DNA of 64,000 nt from CAWJEL01 sp964647255 (GTDB lineage Bacteria > Chloroflexota > Anaerolineae > CG2-30-64-16): NCBI GenBank assembly GCA_964647255.1, contig CAZYGI010000006.1, positions 1 to 64,000 on the forward strand, given 5' to 3'. Shown here piece after piece: positions 17,643 through 25,778 of the stretch (positions within the stretch are counted from its first letter, which is position 1; every line of letters begins with the position of its first letter). The notes under the pieces were generated by a model. It saw only the letters and a list, made by a program, of their open reading frames with translations, did not search any database and was not told the DNA's origin. The translations under genes and the position numbers were made by a program.

Positions 17643-20600
17643 ATGAAACAGCTAACGCTCAACAGGGGATTCACGGAGCCGTTGCCGGCTCGCCCGGCAG
17701 TGTCCCGATATGCCTGGGTGCTGCTGGCCTACCTGGGGTTGGGCCTGCTGCTCACCTGGCCGATGGCCGGCCACCTGGCGACGCACGTGCCGGGCGACGG
17801 CATTGACGATCCATCGCTGGCGTGGAACCTGTGGTGGGTTAAACACGCGCTGGTGGATCAGCCGCAGAATCCGTTCGCCGTGACCTGGCAGTTCTGGCCG
17901 GTGGGGATCAATCTGGCGTTCTATACGCTTACGGTGCTTAACGGGATGCTCGGTGTGCCGTTGGCCGCGGCGTTCGGCGTGCTTCCGGCATACAACCTGC
18001 TCCTATTGTCCTCGTTCGTGCTCGGCGGGTTCGGGGCGTATTTGTTGAGCCTGGAATTTATCAGGCGAGGAAACAAGGGAGCGGGGAAAGCCGGAGACGG
18101 GGAAGATGGGGCGGGGCTCAGATCTACTGGTCTCCTGGTTTACTTGCCCCCGTTCCTTGCCGGCGCGTTCTACGCGTTCGCATCCGCGAAGTTGTTCTAC
18201 GCCGCGCTGGGGCAGGGGAACATCGCCAGTTCGCAGTGGATCCCGTTTGCCGCGCTGTACATCTTGCGCGCAGTGCGACCAGCGGGCCGCCCCCGCGATG
18301 CGGTGCTGGCCGCATTTTTTATCGTGCTCCAGGCCTATGCCGAGCTGACCTACGCGTCTTTTTTGCTGATTTTTGTCGCGTTCGCGGTCATCTGGCGGCT
18401 TGGTGGCATCCTGCTTGCCCGACGCGGCTCCGGATCTTCTCATGTCATCCTGAGCGGGTTCACCACTCAAAGTCAGTCACAGCAAATCGTTAGCGAAGGA
18501 TCTCGGTCGGGCCGCCGGAACCCTTCCCAGAGGGATGCTTCGCGATCGTTGGCGGCGCGTCATCAGGGGGGTGATGCCGGCAACGGGCTCAGGGTGACAC
18601 GCGGCAACCTGGGACCCCTCTCGCGCCTCGCCCTGCGTCTCGTCCTCATGGCGCTCATCTTTCTTGTCGGCATTGCGCCGATCCTGGGCAACATGCTGCC
18701 CGATTTGCGGGCGGAGGGAGACTTCTTTACTTCGGGCGGCGGTTTCGCCGACATCTTCTCGGCCGATCTGGCCGGCTACCTCGTGCCGACGCAACTGCAT
18801 CCGCTGCTGGGCGGGATCGTCAAGGCGTGGTCGCAGGCCGCGGCGCAGTCGGGCGCGCAGTTCGCGGTAGACAAGGGCCAGCAGATTTACGTCGGTTACG
18901 TGGCATTGGCGCTGGCGCTGCTCGGCCTGTGGCGCGGGCAACGGCGCGGCGCACGGCGGGGCGAGACGTGGTTCTGGGCTGCGTCCGCGGCGGTCTTCTT
19001 CCTGTTGACCCTGGGGCCGAACCTGCGCATCGCCGGGCGTGACACCGGCCTTCCGCTGCCGTTCCGCGTGTTGGAGGCCTTACCGTTTTTCAAGGGCAAC
19101 CGCTATCCGAGCCGGTACGGCGTGATGCTGCTGCTGAGCCTGGCGCCGCTGGTGGCCGCGGGGATGGTGCGACGCGGGGATGGTGCGACGCGGGGACACG
19201 GCGACGCGGCGCGGCAGCGCGCTACGCTCGACACTCTACGCCCCACGCTCCACGCTACCTTGTTTCCTGGTTTCCTCCTCCTCCTGCTCCTCTTCGAGCA
19301 CCTTTCCGCACCGCTGCCGATCTCCGATCTGCGCGTGCCGGCGCTCTATACGCGTATCGCGGCCGAGGCTGGCGATTTCGCCGTGCTTGAGCTGCCGCCG
19401 GGCTGGCGCAACGGCGCACGGGTGGCCGGGAAGCAGGATGTTATCATCATGACGGAGCTCTGGAACCAGACGGTGCACGGCAAACGGGTGCTCGGCGGGA
19501 ACACGTCGCGCAACCCGGAGTTCAAGTTCCAGTACTTCAGCGAGGACCCGACGCTGGCGCGGCTCATCGCGCAGACGAACGCCGCCGACCTGCCGCAGCA
19601 TGATGCCTTGCGCGTCGTGCTCGCGGCCGCACCCGTCACGGATCAAGCGCGCGCCGCGGCGCGCGACTGGGCGGCCTTCACGCGGGTGCGTTACGTGATG
19701 GTGCACCGGGACAAGCTGCCGGCGGCGACCGAGGAGGCGCTGCGTAGCCTGCTGCCTGTGAGCCTGGTGGGCGAGGAAGGCAGCCTGGCGCTGTACCGGC
19801 TGGATGATGACTCCCCTCCCCAGCAGACCTTTCTCCTCGGCACGGATGGGGGCCGTAAGGCGTTGGCCGAAGGGTGGAGCCCGCCTGCGCCGGGCGCCGT
19901 AGTTGACGCGCATGGGTATGCGCCGGAGGTCTACGCCGAGCGTCGCGAGGTCCGGCTGCTGCTGCCGCTGGACGCGGCGGGCGGCACGATCGCCCTGCAC
20001 GGCTGGTCGTTCGCTCCGGATCAGCAAGTGACGCTGGTCGTGGATGGTCGGGCGGTCGGCGCACAGCCGCTGCCGGAAACCCCAACGACGCTGACCTTCA
20101 TCTACCCGGCCCGGAACAGCCGCCCCCCCTTGAGTGATATCCGGTTGCGCTTCTCTCACCTCGCCGACGCCGCCATCTGGACGCAGCGGATGAGCGTGAT
20201 GCCATCCAGTCTCCTGGTGCGCAGCGCGGGGCAGGAGACTGGCGATTTCGGGCACATTTATGTGCAAGGCGTTGAGCGATCACCGAACCAGCGCGGTTAC
20301 AATCTGGTCGCACTGCGGTCCGACGGTGCGTTGTTGGCGGCCGCCAGTTTTGACACCCATCTCGATGCGACCGCCGGCGCCCGGTTGGCCGCCTGGGTGG
20401 ACGGGCTGCCTGCCGGGGCGTGGGTGGCCGGCGCAGCCCGCGATGAAGCCTCGATGAACCTGGGCCAGGATGCCGTGGATGCGCTGCGCACGCTCGGCGT
20501 GGTCGGCGACGTGCGCGGACATTTCCGCTGGGGTCATGCCTTTATCGGCCGCAAGGGTGCGCTTCCCGGTGCGGTGCTCGAGCAAATGGATGCTATCCGC

Positions 20601-20678
20601 CCCGCACAGGTCAGCGCCGGGCTTCCCCTTTCTTCCCCGCAGGTGGCGGCCGCGGTGGACAGCGTGCAGGTCCGCTAG
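17643..20678 (+). CDS. Large polytopic membrane protein (GT-C-like) with C-terminal ILEI-like domain
   Basis: 1011 residues from ATG 17643. Residues 15-540 hold about ten or more hydrophobic helices with an early periplasmic loop (HVPGDGIDDPSLAWNLWWVKHAL), as in GT-C-fold glycosyltransferase-like proteins. A soluble part follows. Near 884-975 the sequence GYNLVALRSDGALLAAASFD through GAARDEASMNLGQDAVDALR and GHAFIGRKG matches the pattern of the ILEI domain found in FAM3 proteins and the POMGnT1 stem, a sugar-binding-type module. The coding sequence contains three in-frame repeat insertions (18069-18159, 18443-18599, 19163-19290), each in or beside a loop. The absence of an obvious ribosome-binding site is odd. 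A role in surface glycan assembly is inferred from topology and the neighbouring cluster. Confidence 0.8.
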   Translation: MKQLTLNRGFTEPLPARPAVSRYAWVLLAYLGLGLLLTWPMAGHLATHVPGDGIDDPSLAWNLWWVKHALVDQPQNPFAVTWQFWPVGINLAFYTLTVLNGMLGVPLAAAFGVLPAYNLLLLSSFVLGGFGAYLLSLEFIRRGNKGAGKAGDGEDGAGLRSTGLLVYLPPFLAGAFYAFASAKLFYAALGQGNIASSQWIPFAALYILRAVRPAGRPRDAVLAAFFIVLQAYAELTYASFLLIFVAFAVIWRLGGILLARRGSGSSHVILSGFTTQSQSQQIVSEGSRSGRRNPSQRDASRSLAARHQGGDAGNGLRVTRGNLGPLSRLALRLVLMALIFLVGIAPILGNMLPDLRAEGDFFTSGGGFADIFSADLAGYLVPTQLHPLLGGIVKAWSQAAAQSGAQFAVDKGQQIYVGYVALALALLGLWRGQRRGARRGETWFWAASAAVFFLLTLGPNLRIAGRDTGLPLPFRVLEALPFFKGNRYPSRYGVMLLLSLAPLVAAGMVRRGDGATRGHGDAARQRATLDTLRPTLHATLFPGFLLLLLLFEHLSAPLPISDLRVPALYTRIAAEAGDFAVLELPPGWRNGARVAGKQDVIIMTELWNQTVHGKRVLGGNTSRNPEFKFQYFSEDPTLARLIAQTNAADLPQHDALRVVLAAAPVTDQARAAARDWAAFTRVRYVMVHRDKLPAATEEALRSLLPVSLVGEEGSLALYRLDDDSPPQQTFLLGTDGGRKALAEGWSPPAPGAVVDAHGYAPEVYAERREVRLLLPLDAAGGTIALHGWSFAPDQQVTLVVDGRAVGAQPLPETPTTLTFIYPARNSRPPLSDIRLRFSHLADAAIWTQRMSVMPSSLLVRSAGQETGDFGHIYVQGVERSPNQRGYNLVALRSDGALLAAASFDTHLDATAGARLAAWVDGLPAGAWVAGAARDEASMNLGQDAVDALRTLGVVGDVRGHFRWGHAFIGRKGALPGAVLEQMDAIRPAQVSAGLPLSSPQVAAAVDSVQVR
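18069..18159. repeat. Degenerate octamer array inside the large membrane protein gene
   Basis: From 18069 to 18116 six consecutive 8-bp units each start with GG but otherwise differ (for example GGAAACAA, GGGAGCGG, GGAGACGG). A second pyrimidine-rich group with the same period follows at 18128-18159 (TGGTCTCC, TGGTTTAC). The encoded residues GNKGAGKAGDGEDGAG are a hydrophilic insert between two hydrophobic segments. The frame is kept. Confidence 0.7.
18443..18599. repeat. 157-bp REP-like element in frame in the large membrane protein gene
   Basis: Ends are TGTCATCCTGAGC at 18443 and GCTCAGGGTGACA at 18587-18599, inverted repeats matching at 12 of 13 positions. The interior has GCGAAGGATCTC and GGGATGCTTCGCG words typical of the widespread TCATCCTGAGC element. 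The frame is open through it, adding about 52 residues rich in Ser, Arg and Gly between two membrane helices. A partial copy is at 37789. Confidence 0.85.
19163..19290. repeat. Octamer and heptamer arrays inside the large membrane protein gene
   Basis: Octamers at 19163-19218: GATGGTGC and GACGCGGG alternate twice, then related units. Degenerate heptamers follow at 19238-19258 (ACGCCCC, ACGCTCC, ACGCTAC), then pyrimidine-rich octamers at 19259-19290 (CTTGTTTC, CTGGTTTC). Encoded as an Arg/Ala-rich stretch followed by FPGFLLLLLLFEHL. The frame is kept. Confidence 0.7.
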
Positions 20679-20707
20679 TTGGCATAACAAGCAACAAATA
20701 AATAGAA

Positions 20708-20736
20708 TTGCAATTTGCGCCCGCCTGTGTTATGAT
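20708..20736 (+). promoter_or_regulatory. Promoter-like sequence pointing through the antisense of the LysM gene
   Basis: TTGCAA (20708-20713), 17-bp spacer, TATGAT (20731-20736) with TGT in extended -10 position. On the plus strand the next gene is the propeller/STAND receptor 490 bp away, so a transcript from here would run antisense to the LysM gene first. It lies just past the membrane-protein stop. Confidence 0.4.
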
Positions 20737-20764
20737 GCCGGCGTAATTCGGCGCGCCCTGCGCG

Positions 20765-21142
20765 TCACCAGGGCGACGGCGGCGAGTCAATCCGTGGCGT
20801 CGGCACGGGGGCCGGGACCTTGGTTGTCGAAAGCCTGGTGGTAGAGCGGACGTAGAGCGCCTGCCCGGCGAGCAGGGTGTCAGAGCGCAGGCCGTTCAAA
20901 CGCTGGAGCGTGGCTACGCTCACACCGCAACGCCGGGCGATCGCTGCCAGTGTGTCGCCTTTGCGCACGGTATAGGGGTTGGCGCAACTCTGTGCGGTGG
21001 CAGGTGCGACGGAGGGGTGGTCGGCCGAAGCGGAGCCGAAATGGAGGGACGGTTGCCATAACGCCGAAGCCGTGTGCGCTGAGAACAGCGCGAGCAGGGT
21101 CATCACAATGGCCGTGCAGGCACGAATCAATTTTGCTGGCAT
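20765..21142 (-). CDS. Secreted LysM-domain protein
   Basis: 125 residues from ATG 21142, chosen for its strong ribosome-binding site GAGGAGGAAG; an upstream in-frame ATG at 21172 is less likely. A signal peptide (about 1-28, LIRACTAIVMTLLALFSAHTASA) is followed by a linker and one LysM domain, YTVRKGDTLAAIARRCGV through LLAGQALYV (about 57-99), which binds peptidoglycan or other GlcNAc polymers. The Cys before YTVRKGD (SCANPYTV) and RRCGV may pair. The Pro-rich tail has no catalytic domain, so it is a wall-binding accessory protein. Divergent from the propeller/STAND gene, with an 83-bp AT-rich region between. Confidence 0.88.
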   Translation of the reverse strand: MPAKLIRACTAIVMTLLALFSAHTASALWQPSLHFGSASADHPSVAPATAQSCANPYTVRKGDTLAAIARRCGVSVATLQRLNGLRSDTLLAGQALYVRSTTRLSTTKVPAPVPTPRIDSPPSPW

Positions 21143-21165
21143 GGCTTCCTCCTCTGTTACAGTCT

Positions 21166-21191
21166 TTGACAATTATAACATATATTATAAT
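21166..21191 (+). promoter_or_regulatory. AT-rich divergent promoter region
   Basis: The most AT-rich stretch of the window. On the plus strand TTGACA (21166-21171) is followed by TATAAT (21186-21191), but the spacer is only 14 bp. On the minus strand another TATAAT (plus 21172-21177) lies about 30 bp from the LysM start. It probably serves both divergent genes; exact elements are uncertain. Confidence 0.45.
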
Positions 21192-21225
21192 TGATCTGGA
21201 ACGCGGTGGAACAAGGAAAACCCCA

Positions 21226-24200
21226 ATGGGTGCTCATTTTAAGGTCCAGTTACGGGCGGTCATCTTTCTGGCCTGGTGTGTGGTTTTGCTCTTCGGTGGA
21301 CCGGCTTCGAGCGAGGCCGGAGGCCCCGGTTCGCTGTGGCAAAGCTATCTCGGCGGCGAAGGGTTGCCTTCCGGCGCCATCCTTTCGATTGCGGCCACCA
21401 GCGACGGCGCAATCTGGTTCGGGACGGATGCCGGCGCAGCCCGCTACGACGGTGTCTGGAAGACAGCGGCCGATGGTCTGCCTTCCGGCCGCGTCCGGGC
21501 GATTGTCCAAGCCGCGGATGGCACGATGTGGTTCGGGACGGATGCCGGTGTGGCCCGGCGCGCGGCCGACGGCCAATGTTGCCAGGTGTGGAAGCAGAGC
21601 CACGGCCTGCCCAACAACGATGTGCACGCCCTGGCCGTGGGCGCGCCCGCGCTGGCTGGGCAGACGAAAGCCGGAGTTTGGGTGGGCACCACGCAGGGTC
21701 TCGCCTTCCTGGATGGCGAGCATGTGGTGCGCGATGCGCAGGCGCCCGTCGCCAGCGTTCAGGCGCTCGCCGTCACGCCCGGCGGTGAGCTGCTCGCCAG
21801 CCTGGATGGGCTAGGCGTCTGGCGGCGCGGCGCCGATGGCGTCTGGCAGGCGCTGACCGGCGGCGTTGATGTGTCCGAAGGGCCGTTGGCGCTTTATGCG
21901 GGTGCTGATGGCCGCATCTGGGCCGGCATCGGCGCCGGCCTGGTCGTCTATCATGCCGGGAGATGGGAGCGATTCCCCTTGCTTGATGACGACAGCGGGC
22001 CGCGGGTGCTGGCGATCCGGCAAGACGGGGACGGTGGGCTTTGGGCCGGCACGGAACGCGGCGTATTCTATGATGCTGACGCTCAGCCGGATCCTGCGCT
22101 GCCGATGCGGTTTCAGGCGCAGCGGGATGGCCTGATGAACGACTATGTCCGTGCTCTGGCGGTGGACGCGGATGGTGGGGTGTGGTTCGGCACGATCAGC
22201 GGCGCGAGCCGCTACGCCGGCCGCGAATGGCAGTGGATCACGGATGAGGCGTTGGACGGCCAGCGTATCAACAGCGTGCTTGCCGACAGCGCCGATCGCA
22301 TTTGGGTGGGCACCGAATGGAACGGCCTGGCGCGCTGGGACGGTCGGGAATGGCGAACTTTCACCAAGCGCGATGGTCTGCCGGATGATCGCATCCTGGC
22401 CGTCTTCGAGGATAGCGTGGGCCGCACCTGGGTGAGCACGGGGGGCGGAACCGGTTACAGCCGGGACCTGGCTGGGACAGCGCCGGGCGCTGCGAGCGAG
22501 TTCACCTGGCTTGCGGGCGTCGGCCTGGTCTACGGGTTTGCCCAGGATGGCAGCGGGGTGTGGCTGGCGGCCGAGGATGGCCTCTATCACTGGACGGCCG
22601 AAGCGGGGGTCCAGCCGACGCCGAAGTTTCCCGGGCAGCGCGTCAATGCATTCTTCAAGGCATCTGATGGCGCCCTGTGGGCAGGCACGACGTCCGCCGG
22701 GCTGTTGCGCCTCACCGGTGGCGTCTGGCAGCCTGTGACCGGTGAGGGCGGACAATTGCGCTTCAACGACATCAGCGTCAACGGCATCGGCGAAATCGAG
22801 GACGGCAGCCTGTGGGTGGGCACCTATAACGACGGCCTGTGGAAATCCCGCGGGAGCCGTTGGGAGCGCGTGGATGCTAACCTTGCCAGCCCGAAGATCC
22901 TGTCGCTCAGCGTGGCGCGGCGCGACGTCTGGGTGGGCACGCGCCAAGGCCTCGCGCGGTACGATGGCCGCTCCTGGCAGACTTACGATGGCGACGCCTT
23001 GCCCGATTCCGGGGTGCTGGCGGTGGCGCGCGCACGCGATGGCTCAGTCTGGCTTGGCACCGCGGCCGGGCTGGTGCACTACCAGCCGGAGACGACGCGG
23101 CCCACGGTGGCCATCGAGGCTGTGAATCTGCTGCCGGTGCAAGGCGGGCAAGTCAGCCTGAGTGACGACGCGGTGCGCGACCTGCGGGTACGCGGCGCCG
23201 ACCTCGCCACGTCGCCGGATGATCTTGTCTACCTGGTCCAGATCGAAGGCGTGGATGTTGTGCCCCAGGTGCATGCGCAGCCTCTGATCACGGCCTACGC
23301 GGGCCGTTCGCTGGCGGCGGGCGTCCATCTGCTGCGGGTGCAGGCTCGGGATGCGGCGTTCAACTACTCCCAGCCGGCCGAGGTGCAAGTGCGCGTGCCG
23401 CAGATGTTGACTTTCCCCGGCGGCTACCGGGCCCAGGCGCAGAATGTCTACTTCATCGTGACTCTGGGGGTGGTGGCCCTGGGCGGAGTCGCGGCCGCCG
23501 GCGGCATCGGTCTGCGGACGCGTGCACGCGATCGCCGCCGTGCTGCGGAATTGGCTGCCCGGCAGCGCGAGGCCCTGGAACGCGGCTTCAACCCCTATAT
23601 CGCCGGCGAGCCGGTGCGCGAACCGAATATGTTTTTTGGCCGGGATGATCTGGTGCGGCGCATCTTCAACGCGCTGCATCAGAACAGTATCATGATCCAC
23701 GGCGCGCGGCGCATGGGCAAAACCACGATCCTGTATCAGTTGGCGGCGCAGTTGCGCGAGGCCGATGATCCCGAATGGGCGTTCTTCCCGGTGTATATAG
23801 ACCTGGAGGGAACGCCGCAGGAGCGGTTCTTCCACACCCTGATGGAGGCGATTTGGGGGGAGTTTCAAGGGTATACGCTCGAGGCGGCGCCCACGCTGCG
23901 TCTGCAAGAGATCGAGGCGGAGGCTTACGATGTGCGCGAGTTCTCGGCCGACTTGCGGATCTTGATTGACTGCCTCAAAGAGGTCGTCGCCCCGCGGAAA
24001 GCCCGCATCGTGCTGCTCTTGGATGAGATGGATGTGGTCAGCAGTTACGAAACCGTCATCCAGCAGCAGCTCCGCCGTATCTTCATGAGCCCGCTGGCTG
24101 CCAACCTGGGCGCAGTCGTGGCCGGCATCCAGATCAGCAAGGCCTGGGATCGGGTCGAGAGCCCCTGGTACAACATGTTCAACGAGATTTCGCTCGAGCC

Positions 24201-24432
24201 ATTCAGCGAGGACGTGGCGCGCCGGCTGCTGCAAGAGCCAGTGGAGGGCGTTTACGCGTGGGAGCCTGAGTCCGTTGATTTCGTGGTGGCTCAGACCGAG
24301 GGGTATCCCCACCGGCTTCAGCAGTACGCGCTCGAAGCGGTCAACCACATGCTGGCAGATGGCCGGCTGCGCATCACGCTTGAGGACGCGCAGGCTGCCC
24401 ACGAGCTCCTGGAACGCGCAGCCACTTCATAG
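21226..24432 (+). CDS. Beta-propeller sensor fused through one TM helix to a cytoplasmic STAND/AAA ATPase
   Basis: 1068 residues from ATG 21226 (AAGGAAAA upstream; the longer frame overlaps the LysM gene). A signal/anchor segment (about 8-28) leads to residues 30-625, which contain many two-component-regulator propeller repeats of the form GxxWxGTxxGLxR (e.g. IWFGTDAGAAR, VWVGTTQGLAF, LWAGTERGVFY). A Y_Y_Y-like beta domain follows (about 630-735), one TM helix (near 747-768), and a P-loop ATPase from about 788 with NPYIAGEP, FFGRDDLVRRI, Walker A HGARRMGKTTIL (near 825) and Walker B IVLLLDEMDVV (near 928). Propeller/Y_Y_Y sensors normally carry histidine kinases; here the output is an ATPase. 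No kinase residues are present. It forms a pair with the next gene, 11 bp downstream. The ligand is unknown. Confidence 0.85.
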   Translation: MGAHFKVQLRAVIFLAWCVVLLFGGPASSEAGGPGSLWQSYLGGEGLPSGAILSIAATSDGAIWFGTDAGAARYDGVWKTAADGLPSGRVRAIVQAADGTMWFGTDAGVARRAADGQCCQVWKQSHGLPNNDVHALAVGAPALAGQTKAGVWVGTTQGLAFLDGEHVVRDAQAPVASVQALAVTPGGELLASLDGLGVWRRGADGVWQALTGGVDVSEGPLALYAGADGRIWAGIGAGLVVYHAGRWERFPLLDDDSGPRVLAIRQDGDGGLWAGTERGVFYDADAQPDPALPMRFQAQRDGLMNDYVRALAVDADGGVWFGTISGASRYAGREWQWITDEALDGQRINSVLADSADRIWVGTEWNGLARWDGREWRTFTKRDGLPDDRILAVFEDSVGRTWVSTGGGTGYSRDLAGTAPGAASEFTWLAGVGLVYGFAQDGSGVWLAAEDGLYHWTAEAGVQPTPKFPGQRVNAFFKASDGALWAGTTSAGLLRLTGGVWQPVTGEGGQLRFNDISVNGIGEIEDGSLWVGTYNDGLWKSRGSRWERVDANLASPKILSLSVARRDVWVGTRQGLARYDGRSWQTYDGDALPDSGVLAVARARDGSVWLGTAAGLVHYQPETTRPTVAIEAVNLLPVQGGQVSLSDDAVRDLRVRGADLATSPDDLVYLVQIEGVDVVPQVHAQPLITAYAGRSLAAGVHLLRVQARDAAFNYSQPAEVQVRVPQMLTFPGGYRAQAQNVYFIVTLGVVALGGVAAAGGIGLRTRARDRRRAAELAARQREALERGFNPYIAGEPVREPNMFFGRDDLVRRIFNALHQNSIMIHGARRMGKTTILYQLAAQLREADDPEWAFFPVYIDLEGTPQERFFHTLMEAIWGEFQGYTLEAAPTLRLQEIEAEAYDVREFSADLRILIDCLKEVVAPRKARIVLLLDEMDVVSSYETVIQQQLRRIFMSPLAANLGAVVAGIQISKAWDRVESPWYNMFNEISLEPFSEDVARRLLQEPVEGVYAWEPESVDFVVAQTEGYPHRLQQYALEAVNHMLADGRLRITLEDAQAAHELLERAATS

Positions 24433-24443
24433 GGAGAAGCACC

Positions 24444-25730
24444 GTGCGCAACCCATACATCACTGGATCTTACGTCACCGGCATCCATCACTATGGCCGG
24501 GAGCAGTTGCTGGACTTCTTGCTGCGTGGGCCGAGCCGGGCGTGCTGGGTGGTGGGCAACCGCCGTATCGGCAAGACCTCGCTGCTGCGCCAGCTTGAAG
24601 TCGCCGCGCTCGAAGATGCCCGGTTGGTGCCGCTTTTCTGGGATATGCAGGGGTGCGCGTCGTTTTCGTGTATGGGCGGCTATCTCGCCGATGCGGTTCG
24701 CGATCATCCGGAGCGGTTTGAACCGTTGGGGGTGACGGCCACGCTGCTGGACGAGCGCGACCCGCTGGTTCTGTTGAGCACGCTGCGGCGCCTGGCCAAG
24801 CGCGCGGGCCGTGAACTGCTGCTTCTCTGCGACGAAACCGAGGTGCTGATTACCGCGGCGCGCGACGAGCCGGAAGCGATGCAGCGGTTTCACGCTCAGG
24901 TCACGGGCGGCGCTGCGCTGCGCGCAATTTTCTCCTCAACACGGCAGGTGTATCGGATGCACGATGTGTGCCGCGAGTGGGACACCTCGCCGTTCCTCGC
25001 CGGGTTTGACATGTCGCATACGCTTGGCAGCCTGACGCCGGAGGCCGCCTGTGCGCTGGTGACCCAGGCTCAGGCGCCGGAGGAGCGTCGGGTGCGCGCC
25101 TCGGACGCCGTGGTGGCGGCGATCCGGGCGGCGACCAACGATCATCCCTATCTGCTCCAACTGCTGTGCGCCCGCCTTTTTAGTGAAGATGGCGCCTTGC
25201 GCTTCCCGGCCGAGGAGGATCTGCGCGTGGACGCCCTGTTGAGCGGTTTCTTCGAGCACGATTTTCGCCAGTTGACCCAGGAAGACCGCCGGGTGGTGCT
25301 CGCCGTGCATCGCCTGGGCACTGCGGCGCCGGCCGATTTGCAGGCGGCCAGCGGCGAAAGCCCGCTGGAGCTGACCCGGCGCCTGTATAACCTGGAAGCG
25401 TTGGGCTATCTGCGCTGCGCGGGGGATCGGTTCGCGGCCGGCAACCGGTTCCTCGCCGCCTGGCTGGATCTCATGGCGGACTTTCTGGCCGAGCTGCCCG
25501 CCGCGCCCACGACCGAGGGTGCGATGCACGCGGCCTTTGCGCGGCAGGGGAAGCAGGACCGCGCCTCGCTGGTGACGCAGCTCAACGCGCGCCGGGCGCG
25601 CCTTGTGGAGCTTGAGGCGGTGCGCGCCCGCGAATTCGCTGCGGTCACAGCCGAGGTGCTCGAAGAGATCGAACAACTGGAGACGGAGATCAGAGAACTG
25701 CGGCACCTGCTGGCCGAAATTCCGGTTTGA
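24444..25730 (+). CDS. Soluble STAND-type ATPase, partner of the propeller receptor
   Basis: 428 residues from GTG 24444 with AGGGAGAAG ahead. It opens with NPYITGSYVTGIHHYGREQLLDFLL, parallel to NPYIAGEPVREPNMFFGRDDL in the preceding receptor. Walker A is VVGNRRIGKTSLLRQL (near 36) and Walker B LLLLCDETEVLI (near 130); SSTRQVY is a sensor-type motif. A winged-helix-like segment follows (about 285-345). Residues 380-428 form a charged coiled coil (RARLVELEAVRAREF and EIEQLETEIRELRHL). There is no membrane segment, so it is cytoplasmic. The 11-bp spacing and shared N-terminal motif suggest that the two ATPases form a hetero-complex in which the receptor activates the soluble partner. That is inference; the effector output is not evident. 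Confidence 0.83.
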   Translation: MRNPYITGSYVTGIHHYGREQLLDFLLRGPSRACWVVGNRRIGKTSLLRQLEVAALEDARLVPLFWDMQGCASFSCMGGYLADAVRDHPERFEPLGVTATLLDERDPLVLLSTLRRLAKRAGRELLLLCDETEVLITAARDEPEAMQRFHAQVTGGAALRAIFSSTRQVYRMHDVCREWDTSPFLAGFDMSHTLGSLTPEAACALVTQAQAPEERRVRASDAVVAAIRAATNDHPYLLQLLCARLFSEDGALRFPAEEDLRVDALLSGFFEHDFRQLTQEDRRVVLAVHRLGTAAPADLQAASGESPLELTRRLYNLEALGYLRCAGDRFAAGNRFLAAWLDLMADFLAELPAAPTTEGAMHAAFARQGKQDRASLVTQLNARRARLVELEAVRAREFAAVTAEVLEEIEQLETEIRELRHLLAEIPV

Positions 25731-25744
25731 GCGCCGATCTGTGG

Positions 25745-25750
25745 TAAACT
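25745..25750 (+). promoter_or_regulatory. Extended -10 of the glycan cluster start
   Basis: TGTGGTAAACT gives a TAAACT hexamer with TGG in extended position, 29 bp before the TTG start of the aminotransferase. A near copy, TGTGGTAAGAT, precedes the DNA methylase gene. No -35 at standard spacing. Confidence 0.45.
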
Positions 25751-25778
25751 GGGATGCATCATCCCAGGGAGCACAGCA

